From Streptomyces sp. HUAS 15-9 (GTDB lineage: Bacteria > Actinomycetota > Actinomycetes > Streptomycetales > Streptomycetaceae): DNA of 64,000 bases. The position numbers and the translations under genes were made by a program. Within the stretch, counting starts at the first letter, position 1, and each line of letters opens with the position of its first letter. Positions 1-8,805 of the stretch are shown here, piece after piece. Location of the stretch: contig NZ_CP106798.1 of the NCBI RefSeq assembly GCF_025642155.1, forward strand, positions 8,618,001 to 8,682,000, in the 5' to 3' direction. The notes below the pieces were generated by a model, which ran no database searches, was not told the DNA's origin, and saw nothing but the letters and a program-made list of their open reading frames with translations.

Positions 1-174
1 CGGCGCGCCCGCCCAGGATTCCCGGGTGCGGACCATGACGCCGTCGCCGTCCTCCGTGAAGGTCCACTCGTGCACGCCGGTGATGCCGTGCGCGGGACCG
101 CCCCACAGGATGCGGTGCGGGGCGACCGCGCCCGGGCACAACTGTTGTACGGAGAGCGGCTGTGCCGCCAGGGC
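1..174 (-). pseudogene. SRPBCC (polyketide cyclase-like) protein fragment
   Basis: On the minus strand this reads as the C-terminal half of an SRPBCC/START-like small-ligand-binding protein: an HRILWGGP segment, then GVHEWTFTEDGDGV and RTRESWAG, the usual beta-strand pattern before the long C-terminal helix. The C-terminus runs off the left edge. Towards its N-terminus, homology-like sequence fades near position 170, exactly where a LuxR-type remnant begins on the other strand, so the gene looks truncated by a rearrangement. Only a fragment is visible and its substrate cannot be guessed. Confidence 0.5.
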
Positions 175-184
175 CGACGGCGTG

Positions 185-389
185 ACGCGCCGGTCCGCGC
201 TGCGCCTGGCGCATGAGCCGCTGTCCGACCTCGGCGTGGAGGCGTTCGCCGAGCGCGCCGCCGCCGAGTTGCGCGCCACGGGCGAGCAGGCCCGCAGCCG
301 CACGTCGAAGGAATCGGACCGGCTGAATCTTCCGCAAGCTCGGCCTCATCTCACGCAGGCAACTGCGCGACCTGCCCGACATCCGTTAG
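185..389 (+). pseudogene. LuxR-family regulator remnant, HTH core deleted
   Basis: Two pieces of one LuxR-type regulator lie side by side in different frames. Positions 185-326 encode the helical segment before the DNA-binding domain (AHEPLSDLGVEAFAERAAAE, then a TSKESDRL stretch). Positions 327-389 encode the last turn of the HTH domain (IFRKLGLISRRQLRDL) and a stop. About 40 residues, containing the recognition helices, are missing at the junction. This must be non-functional. The stop overlaps the stop of the DUF2993 gene on the other strand by three bases. Confidence 0.75.
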
Positions 390-1636
390 CCGCCTCGGCT
401 CAGGAGCAGTCCCGTTCCCGACACATCGGCGCGGATGCCGTCCTTCGCCACTGTCACACGCTGCAGGTGCAGGGAGCCCGCAGGCGGCTTCGGCAGCTGG
501 AAGGCGAAGGAGAAACGGTCGGCGATCTGAGGGCGGGTGAGCTTGGTCAGTGCGGTGAACACGGACAGGTCGAGTCCGAGATGTTCGAGCAGCTTCGGGT
601 GGGCGAGTGCGGCGTCCACGAGGTTGACGCCGGTCAGTTTGCGCAGGAAGCGTGGCGCGCCGGTGAGTTGATGGAGCTCGTCCTCGTCGTGGAGCGCGGC
701 ACGTACCGCACTGTCGGGAACGCCCAGGCGGTGCACGATCTCCGGAACCGCCAACAGGGCTCGGATCTTCTCTGCCTCCCGGGTGAGACGGCGAGCTGAG
801 GGGCCGGTCAGATGGAGGCCGTCGGCGGGCCCGGTTCCGGGCCGGTACGTGGCAAGGCCGTCGATGTCCAGCCGTATGCCGTCCACGGAAGTGGCGATGC
901 CCCGGTCCCCGTCACGCCGGACGTGTGCCTCGGCCCGAACGTGCAGCTTGCGCCCCGCGATGCGCAGGGCGCCGTCGGCTCGGACGCGGCCCGGGCCGTG
1001 GGCCGTGAAACCCACCTGCGAGGCGCCGAGTTCACGGTTCATGTCAGCGAAGGACAGCAGTACCTGGCCGTGCATCTGCCGAATGAGTGCGCCGCGGATC
1101 GTGGTGGGACCGTCGCCGTCGATGCGTATGTCGTCCGCCGCTGCGGTGACCCGGGTGAGGGTGACCCGGTCGGCCGGGATGTCGGGCAGGGTGACCTGGA
1201 CCGAGTCCAGGTGCCGTGCGGCCAGTTGTGTGAGGAAGGGAAAGCCGCCGATCCGTACCTCGGGGGCGGCGGCGAGACCCAGTTCGTCCTCGAGTCGTTC
1301 GGAGGCCTTGTGCTCGGCGTAGAGCACCGCCCAGCGGTCGGCCAGCGTGACGAGGCAGGCGAGGGTGAGCACCCAGGCCAGGACTCGCGCCACGGTGGGC
1401 AGGCCGGTGGCGCGGTTACGGCGTCGGCTGCCGCGCCTGTGGTTGGGCGGTGCCCAGGGTTCGTCGGCGTCCTCTTCCTGTTGGGTCGCTGTGCTGCCCT
1501 TGGTGAGCGAGTCGTCCCATGGACGGTCCGCCAACGAAGCAAGTTCGTCGTACGGATTGCGGCCGCGCGGAACCATCTCGGGAACAGGCCCGTCCGACCG
1601 GTCAGGATGATGCGTCTTTATGTGGGGGGTACGCAT
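386..1636 (-). CDS. DUF2993 (LmeA-type) membrane-anchored lipid-binding protein
   Basis: A 416-residue protein. Residues 1-80 are polar and disordered-looking with an RRGSRRRNR basic stretch. A single membrane segment lies around residues 82-100, followed by an extracytoplasmic beta-rich DUF2993 domain (GGFPFLTQLAARHLDSVQV near residue 130). This family includes mycobacterial LmeA, a phospholipid-binding protein linked to cell-envelope glycolipid synthesis. The membrane anchor instead of a cleaved signal is common in streptomycete members. The ATG at 1636 has no clear ribosome site, and the in-frame Met21 is an alternative. Function beyond lipid binding is inference. Confidence 0.82.
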   Translation of the reverse strand: MRTPHIKTHHPDRSDGPVPEMVPRGRNPYDELASLADRPWDDSLTKGSTATQQEEDADEPWAPPNHRRGSRRRNRATGLPTVARVLAWVLTLACLVTLADRWAVLYAEHKASERLEDELGLAAAPEVRIGGFPFLTQLAARHLDSVQVTLPDIPADRVTLTRVTAAADDIRIDGDGPTTIRGALIRQMHGQVLLSFADMNRELGASQVGFTAHGPGRVRADGALRIAGRKLHVRAEAHVRRDGDRGIATSVDGIRLDIDGLATYRPGTGPADGLHLTGPSARRLTREAEKIRALLAVPEIVHRLGVPDSAVRAALHDEDELHQLTGAPRFLRKLTGVNLVDAALAHPKLLEHLGLDLSVFTALTKLTRPQIADRFSFAFQLPKPPAGSLHLQRVTVAKDGIRADVSGTGLLLSRGG

Positions 1637-1908
1637 CGGTTCATTTGATCACATAGTGGCACCTGGTTCGCAAGTCGCATCTGAGTGGGCGTTCAGGTAT
1701 GCCTCATGCCGGTATGCGAGTTCTGTCGCTGTGTCAGTTTGAGGTCTTTCGGCGGATCAATGCGCTTCATCACTTCAAGACTTCCGGACCTGCCCGCCCG
1801 TTTCGCTCGGCTTCGATCCTCGAAGCGTGTCTGACGTAGAGATGGCACGGAACCGCCCGATGATCACCGGAACCCGATCTTCCGTCACACCCATGATCCC
1901 TCTGGAAC

Positions 1909-2749
1909 GTGAGCCAGCGGAAGCCGTACCCCAGCGACCTTTCCGACGCCCGATGGGCCCTAATCGAGCCGACGTTGACGGCCTGGAGAAAAGCCCGGCT
2001 CGACCGCAGACCCACCGGGCAGCCTTACCAAGGTCGACCTGCGCGACGTATTCAACGCACTCCTCTACATCAACCGCACGGGAATCCCCTGGAAATACCT
2101 CCCACACGACTTCCCGAACTACGGCACCGTCTACGCCTACTATGCCGCCTGGCGCGATGAGGGAATCCTCGCCCAGCTCAACTACGACCTGACCGGGCTC
2201 GCCCGCGTGAAGGAAGGGCGCAAGCCCGAACCCACAGGGTCCGTCATCGACACCCAGAGCGTGAAGACCTCCACCAACGTGCCCCTGACCAGCCAGGGAA
2301 CGGACGCCGCCAAGAAGATCGTCGGCCGCAAGCGAGGCATACTCACCGATACGATCGGACTCATCCTCGCCGTGACTGTCACCGCCGCGAGCCTCTCCGA
2401 GAACGCCGTAGGAATACGTCTTCTCGACCAAGCCAAGAAGACGTATCCAACCATCGCCAAGAGCTGGGTCGACACCGGCTTCAAGAACGCCGTCATCGAG
2501 CACGGCGCACGTCTCGGAATCGACGTCGAAGTCGTCAACAGAAACCCCGGAGTTCGCGGCTTTCACGTTGTCAAAAGACGCTGGGTAGTCGAGCGAAGCC
2601 TGGGTTGGCTTATGTTGCACCGGCGCCTTTCTCGCGATTACGAGACCCTTCCCGCCAGCTCCGAGGCCATGATCCACGTCGCCTCGATCGACAACCTCGC
2701 CAAGCGCATAACGGACGAGACGACACCAACCTGGCGAGGGACTTACTAG
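1909..2749 (+). mobile_element. IS5-family (DDE) transposase, split by one frameshift
   Basis: An IS5/IS1182-like transposase. The N-terminus (SQRKPYPSDLSDARWALIEP) reads from 1909. The reading frame then changes by one base near 2029, after which the rest continues to 2749. The DDE triad is recognisable: D in VIDTQSVKTS, D in KSWVDTGFKN and E in RRWVVERSLGWL, with the typical LMLHRRLSRDYE end. A one-base shift at this place could be programmed frameshifting, known in IS5/IS427 elements, or an inactivating mutation. I could not find convincing terminal inverted repeats or a target duplication, so the element ends are not set; the flanks 1640-1908 and 2750-2982 probably include them. Confidence 0.85.
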
Positions 2750-2982
2750 AATAGAAAGGGCAATTCGCCTAGATCAAATGCCCTCTGAGAACGAGTCAAA
2801 AGAACACGGCCCTGGGCTCGGCTGATGCTGAGTCAAACTCGGCCGACTATCGAACACTCCATCACCATAAGCGGACAGAAAACGTCGAGGAGTTGTGAGG
2901 TGTGTGTCCGTGTCCTGTCAACTTCTCCGACCGGGTGTCACGCTCTTCGCATCCCCCCACAGGAACGATCGATGGAGACCGC

Positions 2983-4539
2983 ATGACCCTCCATGCACAC
3001 ACCCGGCCCACCGCCGCCCTCGTGGCCCTGGCCGCCGCGGCAGTGATCGCGGCACAGACCGGTGCGGCGCAGGCCACCCCCGAACGAGCCGAGGTCACCA
3101 CCCAGGGCCACGGGACGTTCGACCGCGTCGCGGCCGTCAAGGCCGCGCAGACCGAGGCGGCGTCGGCCGCCCGGACCCTCGGACTGGGTGCCAAGGAAAG
3201 GCTGATCGTGCGTGACGTCATCAAGGACGCCGACGGCACGGTGCACACCCGGTACGACCGCACCTACGCCGCACTGCCCGTACTCGGCGGCGACCTCGTC
3301 ACCCACACCGCCAAGGACGGCAAGCTCGAGGGCGTCACCAAGGCCAGTAACGCCCGAATATCAGTGGCGACCACCACCGCCGCCCTCAAGGCGGCGGCCG
3401 GCGCCCGAAAGGTGATCTGGGCCGGAGGCAAGGGCACTCCCGTGCTCGCCTTCGAGACCGTCAAGACGGGTGTCCAGAAGGACGGCACCCCCAGCCGGCT
3501 GCACGTCATCACCGACGCCACCACAGGCAAGAAGCTGTACCAGTATCAGGCCGTCGAGACCGGCACCGGCACCAGCCAGTACAGCGGCGAGGTCCCGATC
3601 ACCAGCACCAAGACGGGCTCGGGATTCGAGCTCACCGACGCCGACCGCGGCGGCCACAAGACCTACGACCTGCACCAGGGCGAGAGCGGTACCGGCGACA
3701 TCGTCAAGGACGACGACGACAAGTGGGGCAACGGCAAGAGCGACGACCCGCAGACCGCTGCCGTGGACGCCGCCTACGGCGCCGCGATGACCTGGGACTT
3801 CTACAAGAAGGAACTCGGCCGCGACGGCATCGGCGGCGACGGCAAGGCCGCGTACTCCCGCGTCCACTACGGCAACGCGTACGTCAACGCGTTCTGGGAC
3901 GACGGCTGCTTCTGCATGACGTACGGCGACGGTGAAGGGAACAAGAAGCCCCTGACCTCGCTCGATGTGGCCGGCCACGAGATGAGCCACGGTCTGACCT
4001 CACGCACCGCCAAGCTGGAGTACAGCGGTGAGTCGGGCGGGCTCAACGAGGCGACCAGCGACATCCTCGGTACCTCGGTCGAGTTCTTCGCCAACAACAA
4101 GGAAGACGTCGGCGACTACCTCATCGGCGAGAAGCTCGACATCAACGGCAACGGCACGCCGCTGCGCTACATGGACAAGCCCAGCAAGGACGGCAACTCG
4201 CTGGACGCCTGGAAGCAGGGCGCCGGTGACCTCGACGTCCACTACTCCTCCGGCATCGCGAACCACTTCTTCTACCTGCTGTCCGAGGGCAGCGGCAAGA
4301 AGACGATCAACGGTGTCGAGTACGACTCCCCGACGTCGAACGGTTCGACGGTCACCGGGATCGGCCGGGACAAGGCGTACAAGATCTGGTACAAGGCACT
4401 CACCGCGTACATGACCTCGACGACCGACTACAAGGCCGCCCGTGACGCGACCCTGAAGGCGGTCGGCGACCTGTACGGCGCGGACGGTGCCGAGGCGAAG
4501 GCCGTGGCCGCCGCCTGGAGCGCGGTCGACGTGGGCTAG
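2983..4539 (+). CDS. Secreted M4 (thermolysin-like) metallopeptidase
   Basis: A 518-residue exported zinc endopeptidase. It has a Sec signal (residues 1 to about 31, ending AAQA), then an FTP/PepSY-type propeptide, then the M4 catalytic domain. Zinc site HEMSH is at residues 332-336, and the third ligand Glu356 is in GGLNEATSD. The catalytic-His region YSSGIANHFFYLL follows near residue 425. The start at 2983 is preferred because GGAGACC lies just upstream and it gives a clean signal peptide; an earlier in-frame start at 2902 would not. It likely degrades extracellular protein. It stands alone, between the IS5 element and a convergent phosphoesterase gene. Confidence 0.93.
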   Translation: MTLHAHTRPTAALVALAAAAVIAAQTGAAQATPERAEVTTQGHGTFDRVAAVKAAQTEAASAARTLGLGAKERLIVRDVIKDADGTVHTRYDRTYAALPVLGGDLVTHTAKDGKLEGVTKASNARISVATTTAALKAAAGARKVIWAGGKGTPVLAFETVKTGVQKDGTPSRLHVITDATTGKKLYQYQAVETGTGTSQYSGEVPITSTKTGSGFELTDADRGGHKTYDLHQGESGTGDIVKDDDDKWGNGKSDDPQTAAVDAAYGAAMTWDFYKKELGRDGIGGDGKAAYSRVHYGNAYVNAFWDDGCFCMTYGDGEGNKKPLTSLDVAGHEMSHGLTSRTAKLEYSGESGGLNEATSDILGTSVEFFANNKEDVGDYLIGEKLDINGNGTPLRYMDKPSKDGNSLDAWKQGAGDLDVHYSSGIANHFFYLLSEGSGKKTINGVEYDSPTSNGSTVTGIGRDKAYKIWYKALTAYMTSTTDYKAARDATLKAVGDLYGADGAEAKAVAAAWSAVDVG

Positions 4540-4566
4540 CCGAACCCAAGGCTCTGCCTTCACCCA

Positions 4567-4601
4567 GGGGTTCCGGATCACCGGGAGTGATCCGGAACCC
4601 C
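4567..4601. terminator. Bidirectional hairpin terminator
   Basis: A perfect 15-bp stem (GGGGTTCCGGATCAC at 4567-4581 pairing with 4587-4601) with a 5-base loop lies between the converging metallopeptidase and metallophosphoesterase genes. There is no long T tract, as is usual for streptomycete terminators. It can serve both directions. Confidence 0.85.
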
Positions 4602-4642
4602 ATCCCCTCTCGAGACACCGTGGCCGGTGTGCGCTCAGCGGG

Positions 4643-5932
4643 TCACAGCTGTGGCTGCGGCATCCGCTGCCAGCTGAACGGGCCGTAGGTGGTGTCGGTG
4701 ACGGCGTAGTGGGCGTTGGGGTCCGCGGTCAGTTTCAGCCACTCCAGCGGGGTGGTGCTGCCGTGCACGATGATCCGGTGGAAGTTCGAGACGTTGTAGT
4801 ACGGGTGCTCGTTCCACGCGTTGCTACCCGGGTCATGGGCGCAGACGCTCGCGCCTGTGGCCGGGTCCGTCTCGCCCGTGCACGTCGCCGTCGGCGACAG
4901 CGGGTTGTCCGAGCGGTACAGGTGCGAGTCGCCGTTGAGCATCAGCACCGGGCGGCCGAACTCGGTCGTCTTCGCCGCGACCTCGCTGATGATCGGCTCG
5001 TAGTTCGTCAGGTGCTTGGTGGTCTTGCCGTCGAGGTCCCACATGTCGGCCTGTGCCGTGATCACCACACCCTTGGCGTGCTTGGCTCGCGCGTCGGCGA
5101 AGGCGGCATCGAGCCAGCGGACGTCGGCCGCGGTCCGGCTGGTCCGCTCGTCGGTCTGTGCCTGAGTCGCGGTCGGCATCTTGTACCAGGGGTCGGCGTC
5201 GTTGTTCGAGCCCCCCGGCACGTTGATGGTCACGAAGACGACGTCGTTCTGCGCCCACCTCACGTTCTCGACGTACTGCGCGTCGCCCGGGTGGCTCGGG
5301 TCGTAGGCGGTGGCCTGGGACACCACGTTCAGTGTCCCGCTGCCGAGGGTGCGGCCGGGCTGGGCGAAGAAGTCCCGCCGGATCGCGGCGAGGTTGTCGA
5401 CCGGGTTGCCACAGTGGTAGTCGGCGCAGTCCGCCGTGTCGGTCGACAGGCCGCTCGTGCCGATGTAGTTGATCGCGCCGGAGGCCGAGTCGTAGAAGCC
5501 CCCGCCTTGACCGGGTGAGGTGAGGCTCGACGCCTTGTGGCAGTCGGCCCACTCGTTGTCGCCCGGCGTGTAGACGAGCGGCTTGGTGAAGGAGCGCCAC
5601 GCGGACGCGATCGAGGCATCGTAGCCCTCGGTGCAGAACTCCTTGCCCGAGTGGATGTCGCCCACGTGGATGACGTCGCTGACCGTCGGGTCACTGTTGA
5701 CGGTGCCGATGAACGCCGGGGTCTTCTGGAACTGCGACGTGTCGGCACTCTGGCCCGCGGGCGCGTACGCCGACATGCCGTACGGCGAGTCGCCGTACAC
5801 GGCGAGCGTCAGTGGGCTGCCGGGGCTGCCGGGGCTGCCGGCCGTCGACGCCGTGGCGGTCGACATTACGGAAGAGGCAAGGCCGACAGCGACGAGCGTG
5901 ACAAGCCCGCGCTTTGGCATGCGTCTCGACAT
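4643..5932 (-). CDS. Secreted calcineurin-like metallophosphoesterase
   Basis: A 429-residue protein with a signal peptide (residues 1 to about 30), then a Gly-Ser-Pro repeat spacer (three GSP units) and a calcineurin-type phosphoesterase domain. Metal-binding motifs appear in order: YGDSPYG, VGDIHSGKE, PGDNEWADC and GDSHLYRSD. The AGAGGGAC just before the ATG fits as ribosome site. It probably hydrolyses phosphate esters outside the cell. The substrate is unknown, and no Pho box or partner gene was recognised nearby. The GSP repeats are encoded by a short in-frame DNA repeat near 5815-5840, which may vary in number. Confidence 0.88.
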   Translation of the reverse strand: MSRRMPKRGLVTLVAVGLASSVMSTATASTAGSPGSPGSPLTLAVYGDSPYGMSAYAPAGQSADTSQFQKTPAFIGTVNSDPTVSDVIHVGDIHSGKEFCTEGYDASIASAWRSFTKPLVYTPGDNEWADCHKASSLTSPGQGGGFYDSASGAINYIGTSGLSTDTADCADYHCGNPVDNLAAIRRDFFAQPGRTLGSGTLNVVSQATAYDPSHPGDAQYVENVRWAQNDVVFVTINVPGGSNNDADPWYKMPTATQAQTDERTSRTAADVRWLDAAFADARAKHAKGVVITAQADMWDLDGKTTKHLTNYEPIISEVAAKTTEFGRPVLMLNGDSHLYRSDNPLSPTATCTGETDPATGASVCAHDPGSNAWNEHPYYNVSNFHRIIVHGSTTPLEWLKLTADPNAHYAVTDTTYGPFSWQRMPQPQL

Positions 5933-6012
5933 GCGTCCCTCTTTCAGGTCCGGTTGAGGGGGGGCGCTCCAGTGAACTGGACCGTCAGGAAGCGCGACAT
6001 GGCATCAATGGC

Positions 6013-6114
6013 GGCCTGGAGATGACCGGCAAGCGAACTTTCGGCGCGTTCTGCCGCCGTATCACTGCCCGCCGTGCCGGCAAGCGGGCCTTGGCCGCCG
6101 TCATGCACAAGCTC
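6013..6114 (+). pseudogene. Possible IS110-type transposase C-terminal scrap
   Basis: Translation on the plus strand gives GLEMTGKRTFGAFCRRITAR followed by a KRALAAVMHKL segment. The spacing of basic and aliphatic residues resembles the last helices of IS110/IS116 transposases (RRxxARxGKxxAxxAxxxKLL). It has no start, no upstream catalytic part, and stops making sense where the aminotransferase gene begins. It is too short to be certain. Confidence 0.35.
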
Positions 6115-7132
6115 ACGTCCGCGACGCACTCTGGAGTGCACGCAGTCCCGCCAGCGCCGTCAGCACAGTGTCGTTGGCATTCCGGTTGCCGATGGTGAGC
6201 CGGAGTCCTTCGCCGGGGTAGTGGCGCGCCTGGACACCGGCCTCGGTGAGTGCCGCGGCACCCTCATCGATCGGATCGGGCGCGGCCAGCCAGAGGGAGT
6301 TGCCATGGCTCGGGTGTATACGCCAGCCGAGGCCGAGGAGTTCGTGCCGGAGCCGTTCGCGTTCGGCGACGACGGTGTCCACGCGCAGGCGCAGCTCGCT
6401 CTCGGCCCGTAGTGAGGCCTCGACCGCCGCCGTTGCCACCGCGTTGATTCCGAAGGGCAGTTGTTGTCCGCGGATCCGCTCCACCAGGTCGGGGGAGCCG
6501 AGTCCGTAGCCGACCCGCAGGGCGGCCAGGCCGTAGGCCTTGGAGAAGGTGCGCAGGACCAGCAGGTTGGGGTGCGTGGCCAACAGCGCGGTCGTGCCCG
6601 GCAGGGCGGTGTGGCGGGCGAACTCCACGTACGCCTCGTCGAGCAGCACGGTGACATGTGGGGGGACCTGACGCAGGAAGGCCGACAGCGCGTCGGCGGT
6701 GACGAGGCTTCCGGTGGGGTTGTGCGGATTGCACAGCACCACGACGCGGGTGCGGTGGTCGAGCGCCGTGAGCATGGCGTCCAGGTCCTGGTGCCCGTCC
6801 GGCGACAGGGGTACGGCGACGGGGTGCGCGCCGGCCATCGTGGCCAGCATCGGGTAGGCGTCGAACGTGCGCCAGCCGTAGACCATGGTGTCGCCGTGCC
6901 GGACCACCGCCTGGAGCAACTGCAGTGCCACGCCGACCGACCCGCTGCCGACCGCGACACGGTCGGGGGCCACCTGGCACCATGCGGCGATCTGCTCGGT
7001 GAGGTCCTCGGGGTGGAACTGCGGGTAGCGGTGGGCCTGTGCGACGGCCCGTTGCATCGCCTCGCGTACCGAGGGCAGTGGGGGATACGGGCTCTCGTTC
7101 AGGGCAAGTCGGTGCAGCACGGGGATGTCCAT
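6113..7132 (-). CDS. HisC-like PLP aminotransferase, last gene of the biosynthetic operon
   Basis: A 339-residue class I/II (fold-type I) aminotransferase of the histidinol-phosphate type. The N-terminus LALNESPYPPLPSV matches the substrate arm. CNPHNPTG is near residue 136, DEAYVEF near 167, and the PLP lysine is in RTFSKAYG near 197, with RVGYG after it. Being in an operon with a KASIII-like enzyme and a TPP enzyme rather than with his genes, it more likely aminates a keto or amino-carbonyl intermediate of that pathway than makes histidine. It starts three bases after the KASIII stop. It is slightly short for HisC (about 350-370). Confidence 0.85.
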   Translation of the reverse strand: MDIPVLHRLALNESPYPPLPSVREAMQRAVAQAHRYPQFHPEDLTEQIAAWCQVAPDRVAVGSGSVGVALQLLQAVVRHGDTMVYGWRTFDAYPMLATMAGAHPVAVPLSPDGHQDLDAMLTALDHRTRVVVLCNPHNPTGSLVTADALSAFLRQVPPHVTVLLDEAYVEFARHTALPGTTALLATHPNLLVLRTFSKAYGLAALRVGYGLGSPDLVERIRGQQLPFGINAVATAAVEASLRAESELRLRVDTVVAERERLRHELLGLGWRIHPSHGNSLWLAAPDPIDEGAAALTEAGVQARHYPGEGLRLTIGNRNANDTVLTALAGLRALQSASRT

Positions 7133-7135
7133 CGC

Positions 7136-8155
7136 TCAGTCCCGTCCCCCGTGCCAGCGAACGGCGACGGCACCGGCGAAGTCGCCCGCGTGGGCGAATC
7201 CTCCGAGCACCACCAGGTCGCCGTCCTCGACCTGCCGGGAGCGGACCGCGCGGTCCAGGGTGATCGGGATCGCCGCGCCGAACAGATTCCCGTACTCGTC
7301 GAAGGTGTTCAGGTGCCGTTCGGCGGGCAGTTGCAGCGCCTCCCGCCAGTTCCGCAGAAAGGTGCGGTTGGGCTGGTTGGTGATGAGGACGTCGATGTCG
7401 GTGCTCGCCACGCCGAGCCGTCGGCACAGGTCCATGACCACCTCGGGGACGAGGCGGTTCCCACGGGCCAGGACCTTGGCGACGCTCGCGTCGGTGAACC
7501 CGATCCGCAGCTGGGACTCGCCCGGCTCCCAGTACTTGCGGCCGTCCTCGACCGCGACGGTCATGTCTCCGGCGTACTCGCCGATGTGCCGGGTCTCCAC
7601 GTCGAGGACCGGCGACTGTGCCGACGTCGTCACGAACGCCACACCGCACCCGTCGCCCGGGATCGCCGCCTGGGCGAGTTTGCGCACCTCGGACTGGGTG
7701 AAGCATTGCCCCGCGGCGCTTTGCGCGTTGCATATCAGCGCGGTCTTCGCGTCGGTGGACGTGAGGATCTGCCGGGCCATCTTCAGCATGTACACGAAGG
7801 AGGCGCAGCCCGCGTTGGCCACGTCGACGAGCCACTCCGGGTTCAGGCCCAGCCGGCGCGCCACCTCGGTGCCGGCGCCCACGAACGGCAGGTCCGGCAG
7901 CTGGCTGTGCACCAGCAGCACGTCGACGCCTCGGATCTCTTCCCTGCCGTGCCGTTCGATCAGGGGCTGTACGGCGCGTTCGATCATGTCCGCGTTCGTC
8001 TCGTCCGCGGCCACGTGGTGCCGTGACGGCGGGACCTTGAACATGGGGTGGTTGCGGAGCTTGTCCTCGGCACCGGGGTACTCGGTGTAGAACTCCGCGG
8101 GGACCGGCTCGCCGGGAAGGTAGCTCGCCACGTCGGTGAGGCTGACCGTCGTCAC
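7136..8155 (-). CDS. KASIII (FabH)-like ketosynthase with Cys-Asn-Asn site
   Basis: A 339-residue thiolase-fold protein of the 3-oxoacyl-ACP synthase III type. The nucleophile Cys is in VANAGCASFVYML. Where FabH has the His of HQAN, this protein has TNQPNR, so the histidine is Asn. The third residue Asn is kept in EYGNLFGAAIP. Loss of the His argues against ordinary decarboxylative condensation with malonyl-ACP and for acyl transfer or an unusual C-C or C-heteroatom coupling (inference). The GTG start at 8155 overlaps the SRPBCC stop as GTGA, so translation is coupled. It belongs to the operon running from 11565 to 6113. Confidence 0.85.
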   Translation of the reverse strand: MTTVSLTDVASYLPGEPVPAEFYTEYPGAEDKLRNHPMFKVPPSRHHVAADETNADMIERAVQPLIERHGREEIRGVDVLLVHSQLPDLPFVGAGTEVARRLGLNPEWLVDVANAGCASFVYMLKMARQILTSTDAKTALICNAQSAAGQCFTQSEVRKLAQAAIPGDGCGVAFVTTSAQSPVLDVETRHIGEYAGDMTVAVEDGRKYWEPGESQLRIGFTDASVAKVLARGNRLVPEVVMDLCRRLGVASTDIDVLITNQPNRTFLRNWREALQLPAERHLNTFDEYGNLFGAAIPITLDRAVRSRQVEDGDLVVLGGFAHAGDFAGAVAVRWHGGRD

Positions 8156-8805
8156 TGCGCCACCGCCTTCACCGGAGCCACGTTGACCGGCAGGCCGTTG
8201 CGGTGGCGGTGTTCCAGGATGGCCTTGAGGTTGTTCATCTCCACGGTGTGCCCCGCGTAGAAGAGGTCCCAGTAGTCGCCCACCCAGGGCCGGTCCGGAC
8301 GCGGCGCCTTCTCGGGATGGGGGTTGGTGTCGTAGTACGGGTGCCGGCAGTTGGTCCAGGTGATCACCGAACCCGGCTTGTCGAGGACCAGTCGGGCCGG
8401 GACGACACGCATCAGGTAGATCATCCACAGGTGCTCGCCCTGGTCCCACGAGCAGTGGTAGTCCACGGTCATGGCCTCGGGGTTGGCGACGACCTTGCAG
8501 TAGATCCTGGTGTCGTCCTCCAGCCGGTCGTGGCCGACCCACAGCCCAGGTGTGCCGGAGGGTGCGAAGTCCCGCAGGCTGCAGGTCCACTCCTCCAGAT
8601 GGTGTCCCTGGCGCAGGTAGTCGTAGGTCTGCTCCGGGGGGCAGTCGACGTACTCGTGGATGGTGCAGTACGGCCCGTAGACCTGATGGTGGGGGTAGAC
8701 GGCGTGGGTGAGTTCCATGCAGTGGGCGGTCAGTTCCTCCTTGCCGGCGTTCTCGATCCGCATCAGGCCGGGGATGTCAGCCAACGTGGACGACTCCTCG
8801 CTCAT
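8152..8805 (-). CDS. SRPBCC-fold protein of the biosynthetic operon
   Basis: A 217-residue protein with an SRPBCC/START-like core: YCTIHEYVDCPPEQTYDYL opens the domain, and the C-terminal helix is in GHTVEMNNLKAILEHRH. Such proteins bind hydrophobic ligands and can act as aromatases/cyclases or carriers. It overlaps the 3' end of the TPP gene by 29 bases and has a good AAGGAGAG site ahead of its ATG. It sits between the TPP enzyme and the KASIII-like enzyme, so it probably handles an intermediate of their pathway. No catalytic residues can be assigned. Confidence 0.75.
   Translation of the reverse strand: MSEESSTLADIPGLMRIENAGKEELTAHCMELTHAVYPHHQVYGPYCTIHEYVDCPPEQTYDYLRQGHHLEEWTCSLRDFAPSGTPGLWVGHDRLEDDTRIYCKVVANPEAMTVDYHCSWDQGEHLWMIYLMRVVPARLVLDKPGSVITWTNCRHPYYDTNPHPEKAPRPDRPWVGDYWDLFYAGHTVEMNNLKAILEHRHRNGLPVNVAPVKAVAQ

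Noticed and set aside
1740..2850. Terminal inverted repeats of the IS5 element
   Set aside because: Compared both flanks by eye and found no matching ends longer than a few bases; only a local AGGGCA/TGCCCT repeat on the right side.
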